The translations under genes and the position numbers were made by a program. From assembly GCF_002289565.1 (NCBI RefSeq), contig NZ_NTFY01000036.1:1-64000 (forward strand): DNA of 64,000 nucleotides, given 5' to 3'. Positions 57,442-64,000 of this stretch are shown here, one piece after another. The notes beneath the pieces were generated by a model. It worked only from the letters and a program-made list of their open reading frames with translations, did no database searches and was not told the origin of the DNA. Every line of letters starts with the position of its first letter. Position 1 is the stretch's first letter. Source of the stretch: Rhodopirellula sp. SM50 (lineage in GTDB: Bacteria > Planctomycetota > Planctomycetia > Pirellulales > Pirellulaceae).

Positions 57442-58431
57442 TCACTTGCTGCTTACTTTTGACAGCTGTTCCACGATGAATCGCACGCTGCGGTCGACAA
57501 TGGCATTGAATGGCGGGTCGATCTCCGCGCCCACCTTGCGCCAGTTGTGTCCGGAATTTCGGATGATCATGACCTCGACCGGTGCATTGAGTTCTTCCGC
57601 TTTCTCTTTCATGTACCACGCGTGCTTGACCGGAATGGTCGTGTCTTTGTCACCCTGAATCATCAGCAGTGGCGGACTGTCCTCGGACAGATAATTGATG
57701 GGACTCATTTCGCGGTAACGGGCCAATTTGATTTTCGGATCGGCATCCGACTCCAGAATCCGGCCGCCAAAGCGGTCCGCTTTCTTGGAGGAATCAGACG
57801 TCTCAAACAAGTCAACTTTCTCAAAATCGCACGGGCCATACCAAGAGACGCCGGCCACGATGTTGTAGTTGGCACCCGCCAGACTTGGGTCTCCCGGCAA
57901 ACTGTCCGGCGCCGAGAGCAGCAGCATCTGCGCGATCTGTCCTCCGGCAGAATCGCCCATCACAAAAAATCGGGTGGGATCCAGACCCAACGAGTCGCCG
58001 TTGCTGGCCAGATACCTCGCCGCATCCTTGCAATCGATCACGCAGTCACGCATCAAGACTCCGCTGCCTTTCTTGACGAGCCGGTAATCCACCGAAGCCA
58101 CGCAAAAGCCTTTTTCGATCAGCTTCTCAAAAAGCGACCGGAACAGCCCCTTGGTGACGCCATGTCTGCTGCCCGCCGCCCAGCCTCCGCCGTGCGTGTA
58201 GAGGATTAACGGACACCTGCCGTCACGATTGCCCGCCGGGTAATAAAGATCCAACGACAACTTTTTGCCGTCGACCTGCTTGTAGACGACATCGAGTTTC
58301 CGCTCGCCTTGCGTCTCAAGAGTCGCCGGCAAACGCTTGTTCGGCTTGGCTGCTTCCTGCGAAAAGCATGGCTGCGCTAAGGTTGCTGTCGCCACACAGA
58401 CAACAACCAATCTCGTCAATGCAACTCTCAT
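57442..58431 (-). CDS. Secreted alpha/beta-hydrolase esterase (BD-FAE-like)
   Basis: 329 aa with a signal peptide ([17 protein letters not shown]). The oxyanion HGGGW (80-84), nucleophile S161 in GDSAGG, likely D263 in QGDKDTTIP and H295 in NSGHNW complete the catalytic triad. The layout fits HSL/BD-FAE carbohydrate esterases that remove acetyl or feruloyl groups from polysaccharides. Gene spacing of two bases to the beta-helix gene and 55 to the transporter supports a shared transcript. Confidence 0.92.
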   Translation of the reverse strand: MRVALTRLVVVCVATATLAQPCFSQEAAKPNKRLPATLETQGERKLDVVYKQVDGKKLSLDLYYPAGNRDGRCPLILYTHGGGWAAGSRHGVTKGLFRSLFEKLIEKGFCVASVDYRLVKKGSGVLMRDCVIDCKDAARYLASNGDSLGLDPTRFFVMGDSAGGQIAQMLLLSAPDSLPGDPSLAGANYNIVAGVSWYGPCDFEKVDLFETSDSSKKADRFGGRILESDADPKIKLARYREMSPINYLSEDSPPLLMIQGDKDTTIPVKHAWYMKEKAEELNAPVEVMIIRNSGHNWRKVGAEIDPPFNAIVDRSVRFIVEQLSKVSSK

Positions 58432-58486
58432 TTCTCAGGTCCCTTCTCTACAGGTCAAAACGTCAACAGATCGCGAGCGTGTCGAT

Positions 58487-59935
58487 TCAACTTGCTGGCG
58501 AGGATTCCGTTTCACTTTTTCCCGAGCACAGGTAGACCGCAAATCCAAAGACCGCGATGACGACGAAACAGATCAGCGGCAAGAAGAACGACACGCGGAC
58601 GGATTCCAACGTCTGGCCCGCGATCGTCATCCCGGGGCCGTCGATCAATCCGCCTTGATAGCGCGGCATGAACGCGCCGCCGACAATCGCAAAGATCAAA
58701 CCTGCGGATCCCAACTTGGCGTCATTGGGCGTCAACCCGCTCAGAGCGATTCCGTAAATGGTCGGGAACATCAGCGACATGCAGGCGGAAACGCCGATCA
58801 GGCAATACAACCCCGGCATGCCTTGGATGAAAATTGCTCCCGTCGTCAGCAATCCGCCGCCGACGGCCAGGATTCCCAGCAGCAAGCCCGGCGACAGGTA
58901 TTTCAGAATGAACGTGCAAATGAACCGACTGGCCAGAAAAATCACCATCGCCACGATGTTGTAGTTTTGTGCTTGCGCCGCGCTGAGTCCGACGAGTGTC
59001 ATCCCATAGTGAATGATGAAGGTCCAGCACATGATCTGCGCACCGACGTAGAACGCCTGCGCGATGACGCCGCCGACGTATCGCCAACTGGTCAACAGAT
59101 GCTTCAACAGTGCTTTCAGTTCGATCTTTTCCTCTTCGTGCCCCGTGTCCGGCAGTTTCGAGACGGCAAAGACGACGAGCACGAGCAGCACAACGATTGC
59201 GATGACGACGTACGGCGTCTTCACGACGTCCAAGTCATGCGCCACCATTTCTTGCCGAGCGTCAAAGTGATCTTCGGCATGCTGCTCCATCGCCGCGGTG
59301 ATCAAGCCATCGACTTCACTGGGCAACATCGTCGCGTATTCCGGGTGCGCCTGCAGTTGCGTCTCCCGGAACTCCGAAACCTGTAGGGCCGGCAAGATGA
59401 AGGTACTGGCGACCACCATGCCGGTCAGCGATCCGATCGGGTTGAAGGCCTGGGCAAGATTGAGTCGTTGAGTCGCCGTTTCGCGGGGGCCCATCGACAG
59501 GATGTACGGGTTCGCGGTCGTTTCCAAAAATGCCAGCCCGAAGGTCAGGACATAAAAGCCGACCAGGAAGACGTTGAAGTTCATCATCATGCTGGCCGGA
59601 ATCGTCAACAGTGCGCCGACCGCGTACAGCAATAACCCGACGATAATCCCGGACTTGTAGGAAACTTTGCGGATCACAAGCGCCGCCGGGATCGCCATCG
59701 TCGCGTAACCGCCATAGAACGCCCATTGAACCAGACTACTTTGAGCGTTGCTGATCAAGAAGATCTCTTTGAACGCCCGCACCAAGGGGTTGGTGATGTC
59801 GTTGGCGAATCCCCAGAGCGCAAAGAGCGTCGTGACAATCACAAACGGATAGATGAACTGAGTCGGCACCACGGGTAAATCGCGGGCCGGGCCAACGGTC
59901 GCTGCGTCGGCTGAGGGGCTGTCTTCGTTGGTCAT
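58487..59935 (-). CDS. FHS-family sugar:H+ symporter (L-fucose permease-like)
   Basis: 482 aa, twelve membrane helices of the major facilitator superfamily in the FucP subgroup. FVIVTTLFALWGFANDITNP is the family start; FYVLTFGLAFLETTANPYIL and LNLAQAFNPIGS are the second signature; LMFPTIYGIALSGL the C-half one. A charged loop (about 205-235) is longer than in E. coli FucP. The substrate may be fucose, rhamnose, galactose, glucose or another monosaccharide. It is the only sugar uptake gene in the locus. Confidence 0.92.
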   Translation of the reverse strand: MTNEDSPSADAATVGPARDLPVVPTQFIYPFVIVTTLFALWGFANDITNPLVRAFKEIFLISNAQSSLVQWAFYGGYATMAIPAALVIRKVSYKSGIIVGLLLYAVGALLTIPASMMMNFNVFLVGFYVLTFGLAFLETTANPYILSMGPRETATQRLNLAQAFNPIGSLTGMVVASTFILPALQVSEFRETQLQAHPEYATMLPSEVDGLITAAMEQHAEDHFDARQEMVAHDLDVVKTPYVVIAIVVLLVLVVFAVSKLPDTGHEEEKIELKALLKHLLTSWRYVGGVIAQAFYVGAQIMCWTFIIHYGMTLVGLSAAQAQNYNIVAMVIFLASRFICTFILKYLSPGLLLGILAVGGGLLTTGAIFIQGMPGLYCLIGVSACMSLMFPTIYGIALSGLTPNDAKLGSAGLIFAIVGGAFMPRYQGGLIDGPGMTIAGQTLESVRVSFFLPLICFVVIAVFGFAVYLCSGKSETESSPAS

Positions 59936-60325
59936 TCGGTTCTTGACTGTATGCGCTCAGGGGTGTGGGCGGAGGCATCATGCGGCAGAAAGCATTTGCG
60001 TCGCAAGGATTTTCTGCCGGAAACCAGACGATAGTTGAATCCAACGCGTCTGGGATATTGATTCGCAACATGGTTATAACGAATTGCGGCACTCCGGCGA
60101 CGCAAAAAAGCCGGTCACGGGCCATGCGGCCAGCGGACACGACTCGCATTGGTGGGCGTGAACTGCGTGGCCGCGTGGCGTCTTTCGCTCCCACGCAGGT
60201 CAAAAAGGTCGCTCCTGCGTCGAAAATCGACCCGCCATTGTGCGATGCCTGGCCGGTGAGGTTCGGCTGATTCCCTGAAAGTTTAGCAATTGTCCCGGTG
60301 AGTTTGTTGTCACCCGGAACGACGC
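59936..60325. other. Intergenic region upstream of the transporter
   Basis: This 390-base gap separates the GH28 stop (60326) from the transporter start (59935), both on the minus strand. It has no gene, no named repeat and no clear terminator. Promoter-like AT-rich sequence (GCAATTCGTTATAACCATG on the minus strand near 60070-60090) might start transcription of the transporter-esterase-beta-helix part. Confidence 0.5.
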
Positions 60326-61792
60326 TTACAGATCGACGAAACCTTCAACATCATCCAGTACCACTTTTTGTCGTTCGTCGGCGTTGCGAGTCGTCAGCTG
60401 GACATTCTTGAACTCAATCTTCTTTGCATGGCGGATGTAGGCACCCCAGGCCGGCAGCACGCCAAAGAAAAACTGCTCCGGATAGCGATCAATGTCTTCA
60501 GGAACGGTGCGTCGTGCATCTTCTTCCGTGCCGTGCCCCGGGAAGGAGATCTGGATGTTCTCTAGGACGACGTTTTCGACGAAATGACCGGGGATGCCCG
60601 TGATCATAATCGGCCCGGCTTTCGACTTCTCTTTGTCAGTCACGCCTGGCGTCGTGTCCACTTTCAGATTCTTGTACACCGCTTCAGCAGCTATCGCTCG
60701 ATCCTCTATGGTGACCCCGGCAACGACATCGCTGATACGTATGTTTTTTAATGTGCCGACGGGCGGGCTTTCTCGTCCTTCGCCAAAGTGACTGCCGCGA
60801 TTGCCCAACCGGATGAATAGCGGACAGCCCACCTCTTTCATGACCACTCGGGAGATGTCGACATTCTCCAGACGTCCGCCGTCCACCGACTGCAGCTTGA
60901 TCGCGCCCATGGGACAGTCGTGAAAATAGCAGTTGGTCACCGTCACATCGATGAACCCGCCGCGAGATGAAGTGCCGAACTTCAGCGCAGCCGTGTTGCT
61001 GTCCAGCTTACATCCGCGGACCACAATGTTTCGGCAAGGGTTCTTTGAACTCTTCAAGCAGATCGCGTCGTCTCCGGTGCTGAGATCACAGTTCTCGATG
61101 AGCACATTCTCACAGCCATCGATGTCGAATCCATCATTGTTGTAGTTGTTGTTGCGGAATCGCACGGTCACCGCGTTGAAGTGAATGTTCTTGCAGTCGA
61201 TCAAGTGCAATCCCCAGAAGGCGGGGCGTTTGTAGGTGACGCCGGAAAAAGTGAGATCCTCGCAACTCTCCATGCGGATCAGGCGTGGGCGGATGCCAGA
61301 GTTTCTGCCGCCGCTCCTGTTCCGCGGGAAATTCTCGTGAGTTCCCCTGCCATCGATCACGCCGAGTCCTTCGATGGTGATGTTGTTCGCGTTTTCAGCG
61401 TAGATCAGGCAATGGGCGGCGCCCTCTCGGGGTCTGCTGAGGTTTTCCGTGGGGTAGTCAGCCACATCGGTACTTCCGAGCAAGCTGGCCCCGTAGTCGA
61501 GCGAGAGGGTGACATTGCTCTTTAGAATGATCGTTCCGATTTGAAAACTGCCGGCAGGGACGCGAACAATCCCTCCCCCCGCCCGATGGCAGGCATCGAT
61601 CGTGTCTTGGATCGCTTGTGTCTCCATCGCAACGCCGTCGCCGATCGCGCCGAAGTTCTTGATGTTGATCACCTTGGTGACGGACGTCTCGTCGCTGTCT
61701 GCAACCGCGACTGGGGGATCACGGAGATGTGTCAAGACGACCCCGAGCAGAACAACGGTTGTGATTAGCGTGACCGGCGATTGTCTGTTCAT
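60326..61792 (-). CDS. GH28-family (polygalacturonase-like) glycosidase
   Basis: 488 aa with a signal peptide (VTLITTVVLLGVVL). The N-terminal KNFGAIGDGVAMETQAIQD is typical of GH28. The helix carries NND at 218-220 (YNNDGFDIDGC) and the paired aspartates GDD at 240-242 (STGDDAICLKS). The usual Gly-His-Gly motif is not seen at its place, where NTAALKFGTSSRGG stands (residues 266-279), as in the subset of GH28 proteins with altered third motif. That suggests a specificity other than plain polygalacturonan. Located upstream of the transporter in the glycan locus. Confidence 0.9.
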   Translation of the reverse strand: MNRQSPVTLITTVVLLGVVLTHLRDPPVAVADSDETSVTKVINIKNFGAIGDGVAMETQAIQDTIDACHRAGGGIVRVPAGSFQIGTIILKSNVTLSLDYGASLLGSTDVADYPTENLSRPREGAAHCLIYAENANNITIEGLGVIDGRGTHENFPRNRSGGRNSGIRPRLIRMESCEDLTFSGVTYKRPAFWGLHLIDCKNIHFNAVTVRFRNNNYNNDGFDIDGCENVLIENCDLSTGDDAICLKSSKNPCRNIVVRGCKLDSNTAALKFGTSSRGGFIDVTVTNCYFHDCPMGAIKLQSVDGGRLENVDISRVVMKEVGCPLFIRLGNRGSHFGEGRESPPVGTLKNIRISDVVAGVTIEDRAIAAEAVYKNLKVDTTPGVTDKEKSKAGPIMITGIPGHFVENVVLENIQISFPGHGTEEDARRTVPEDIDRYPEQFFFGVLPAWGAYIRHAKKIEFKNVQLTTRNADERQKVVLDDVEGFVDL

Positions 61793-61988
61793 CTCTGTTT
61801 CCGTTTCCTGCTGTCTTTATTTCTTCGAGCGTACGCACGAACGAGCGCAACTGCTGCTGCGCAACCAACTGTGTGAATTCAGACCAAGTCGCTCGGTTGT
61901 GACGTCCGATACCAACACAGTTCGCGGCCAAACCTTCGACTCGCCGTCTCGGGCATGAAGGCATTTGATGCTGCCGGTGGGCGAGACC

Positions 61989-64000
61989 TTAGTCGGACAC
62001 CGATGGAGAGTATTCGTCCAGCACTTTCGCATCGAACTGAAAGTCGTCTACGGTGATGTGCCCCCAGCCATCGGTCGAACGGTCGACAACCTTGATGAAC
62101 ATTTTCTGACCGGCGTAAGGAGTAAGGTCCCACGCTGCTTGCTGCATGACCTGGTCATTGATGCCGCGTGCGAATTCGACTTCTTTGCCGTCGGCCGTGC
62201 ACAGCGCGGCGTAGGTGGACGGTCCGCGTCCGCCGCCGATCCGGAAGGTCATCGTTCCGCCGTCGGGAATGAACAGTGGCGAGACAATCACGCCGGTCTG
62301 CATGTCCGTGCCCTTGTTGGCATTCGCGGAGGGTTCAAGCGTCGTCAGATACGATTCACCCTGTTTGTTGTACTCTCTTTGATTGTGAAAAAAACGGTCT
62401 CTGCTACCGATGACATGCCCGAACGCACCATCGACGACCTTCCAGGGTTCCAGCTTGCCGGACTCGAAATCGAAGGACGCGGTTCGGAGACTCGGTGTCG
62501 CCGGCGTTTTCTTGGCGGGGTTGGCCGGCGCACGCGGAATTCGTTTCGCTGGGCGTGACGTTTGCTCTGGGGGCGCGTAACTTGAAAGCAGGGCGTTGAG
62601 TTCCTTCACCACCTCGGGACGTTCGTTGTACACATTTCGTGTCTGACTGACGTCTGCTTCCAGATCGTAAAGCTGAGCTGGCGGGGCGTCCTGTTTGATT
62701 TTGCCGTGTTCGATGTCGCTGTTCACGGAACCCACAAAGCTGACCGCCGGCGGTCCCGCGAACGTATGGTCGCCCGGTTTCCGGCCTCCGAACCCGCCGC
62801 TGCCCTGGCCGGGGATATACATCCACTTTCCTTTGCGAACCGACAGGTGCGTGCCCTTGTGAGGGGCGAGGACGAGATGGTCGCGGATCGGTTTCTGCGG
62901 TTCGCCGACAAAGGCGGGCAGCATGTTAACGCTGTCAGCTTGCTCAGCCTTGTCCAACTGCTGTTGCGTCAGTGCCGCAAACGTTGCCAGCATGTCGACG
63001 TTTCCGATCAACTGATTGGAAATCGTTCCGCCCTTCACCTTGCCCGGCCAACGGACGATCAGCGGCACGCGGTGACCGCCTTCCCAGACGCCGAACTTGA
63101 ACCCCAGCAGGTCGCCGTTTTGTCGGTGCCCGGCTTTGAAAGCGGCCTGTCCGCCGTGATTGAACATGCCGCCGTTGTCGCTGGTAAAGATCACCAGCGT
63201 GTTGTCGCTCAAACCGTTTTCTTCAAGACAGGCAAGCACCTCACCGACGATCCAGTCCAGTTCATGGATGAAGTCGCCATAAAGTCCGCACTGGCTGGTG
63301 CCTTGAAAACGTTTGGCCGGCGTGAAAGGGTGATGGATGTTGGTCGTTGCCAGATACAGAAAAAACGGTTCGTCCTTGCGAGCATTGATCCACTCGACGG
63401 ACCTCTCCGCCAGCGTGGTGCCGACCTTGTAATCGTTGAACAACTTGTGAGCTTCCTTTGCCCCGCCAAATTGGTTGCGGCTGCGCTGTGCGGCCTCCGG
63501 AGGAATCGGAGTGATCGGCGTGGCGCCCTTTGTGTTTCTGCCCAAATAAACCAACGGATCGTCGGGATCGCTCCCGACGATGCGGTCATTTTCCACAAAG
63601 ACATACGGAGGTGCGCTGTTCACCACAGGCATCCCGAAGTAGTAATCAAAACCGAGATCCTGTGGCCCGGGACGCAGCGGTTCCTGCCAATCGTTCTTTT
63701 CCTGACCGAATCCCAGATGCCATTTCCCAAACGCCGCCGTGCTGTAGCCGCTGTTTTTAAAAACATCCGCGATCGTCGTTTTCTCGGTGTCGACAAGTAG
63801 TGGCGAGGTTACCGGTGCTGGTCCCCAGATGCCTCTGCCGCCGTTTCCGCGCAGCGGGTATTGGCCGGTGAGCAGCGCGTAACGTGATGGGGTGCAGACC
63901 GCGGAGACCGAATGTGCGTCGGTAAACCGGCGGCCTTCGGCGGCAAGTCGGTCGATGTTGGGCGTTTGCACATGGCTCGCGCCATAGCATCCCAGGTCGC
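61989..64000 (-). CDS. Sulfatase with C-terminal jelly-roll domain, cut by the window edge
   Basis: Incomplete at its N-terminus; the frame continues to base 64000 (reading DLGCYGASHVQTPNIDRL), so signal peptide and first metal residues lie outside. CTPSR with the formylglycine Cys, AAFGKWHLGFGQEKNDW, LYLATTNIHHPFTP and FTSDNGGMFNHGG are present. The LYDLEADVSQTRNVYNERPE end is followed by a Pro/Ala/Arg linker (TSRPAKRIPRAPANPAKKTP) and a beta-sandwich of about 150 residues (TASFDFESGKLEPWKVVDGA; GHITVDDFQFDAK). This last module resembles the jelly-roll of GH32-like enzymes. Confidence 0.93.
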   Translation of the reverse strand, partial: DLGCYGASHVQTPNIDRLAAEGRRFTDAHSVSAVCTPSRYALLTGQYPLRGNGGRGIWGPAPVTSPLLVDTEKTTIADVFKNSGYSTAAFGKWHLGFGQEKNDWQEPLRPGPQDLGFDYYFGMPVVNSAPPYVFVENDRIVGSDPDDPLVYLGRNTKGATPITPIPPEAAQRSRNQFGGAKEAHKLFNDYKVGTTLAERSVEWINARKDEPFFLYLATTNIHHPFTPAKRFQGTSQCGLYGDFIHELDWIVGEVLACLEENGLSDNTLVIFTSDNGGMFNHGGQAAFKAGHRQNGDLLGFKFGVWEGGHRVPLIVRWPGKVKGGTISNQLIGNVDMLATFAALTQQQLDKAEQADSVNMLPAFVGEPQKPIRDHLVLAPHKGTHLSVRKGKWMYIPGQGSGGFGGRKPGDHTFAGPPAVSFVGSVNSDIEHGKIKQDAPPAQLYDLEADVSQTRNVYNERPEVVKELNALLSSYAPPEQTSRPAKRIPRAPANPAKKTPATPSLRTASFDFESGKLEPWKVVDGAFGHVIGSRDRFFHNQREYNKQGESYLTTLEPSANANKGTDMQTGVIVSPLFIPDGGTMTFRIGGGRGPSTYAALCTADGKEVEFARGINDQVMQQAAWDLTPYAGQKMFIKVVDRSTDGWGHITVDDFQFDAKVLDEYSPSVSD

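Noticed and set aside
47817-64000. Fucoidan-specific locus
   Set aside because: The FucP-like symporter hints at fucose, but no GH29, GH95, GH107 or GH141 fucosidase or fucose-catabolic gene is visible in the window.
1-64000. Prophage, integrative element or secretion system
   Set aside because: No integrase, transposase, terminase, tail, conjugation or T6SS structural gene was seen; only repeat elements and one Rhs fragment.

Overview
The window looks like chromosome of a planctomycete, most likely a member of the Pirellulaceae (Rhodopirellula/Stieleria-like). The reasons are seven formylglycine-type sulfatases, a PSCyt1/DUF1549/LamG/DUF1553 protein paired with a DUF1501 protein, an ECF sigma factor next to a transmembrane Ser/Thr kinase, CotH and DUF4956 genes, high GC content and many short hairpin repeats between genes. 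The genus is inferred from gene content only. No rRNA, tRNA, CRISPR array, integrase, transposase or replication origin was recognised.

Layout. 1-513 is non-coding and carries two terminator-like hairpins inside a 213-bp direct repeat. 514-6474 is an overlapping tripartite RND efflux operon (outer-membrane factor, adaptor, pump), followed by three 86-bp palindromic repeats and a convergent PAS-AraC regulator. 7776-13387 is a planctomycete cytochrome/DUF1549/DUF1553 gene, a DUF1501 gene and a secreted ligand-binding-like protein, with near-perfect hairpins between the genes. 13530-18257 (minus strand) holds a sialidase-like LamG/BNR protein, an iduronate-2-sulfatase-like sulfatase behind a 16-bp minisatellite, a PhyH oxygenase and a small conserved protein. 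18335-19315 is an accessory patch: an Rhs fragment and a lower-GC lipoprotein gene. 19646-33260 holds a secreted FAD oxidoreductase, a DUF2254 membrane protein, a secreted hypothetical, a sulfatase, a SEC-C protein, a CotH/DUF4956 pair and an ECF sigma/kinase pair. 33348-38648 encodes a 1766-1769-aa secreted propeller/FlgD-like/CBM9-like protein. 38658-39387 is a repeat-rich gap with an arsenate-reductase fragment. 39388-47782 holds a sulfatase, an alginate-lyase-type enzyme, a disulfide oxidoreductase, a small stress-type group (lipoprotein, CsbD, PRC-barrel) and a mannitol/fructuronate dehydrogenase coupled to a small membrane protein. 47817-64000 is an unbroken minus-strand run of ten genes: four sulfatases (one cut by the window edge), GH28, GH43-like, a beta-helix protein, an esterase, an FHS-family sugar:H+ symporter and a DUF6786-like protein.

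How it fits together. The last 25 kb reads as a polysaccharide-use locus for a sulfated, probably uronate- or deoxysugar-containing glycan. Secreted sulfatases and an esterase would unmask the polymer, lyase/GH28/GH43/beta-helix enzymes would cut it, the FucP-like symporter would import the sugar and the dehydrogenase would start its catabolism. The substrate cannot be fixed from sequence. All seven sulfatases need a formylglycine-generating enzyme, which is not in this window. Repeat-associated remodelling is visible as remnants of Rhs, ArsC and a sulfatase tail, and as several families of dispersed palindromes.
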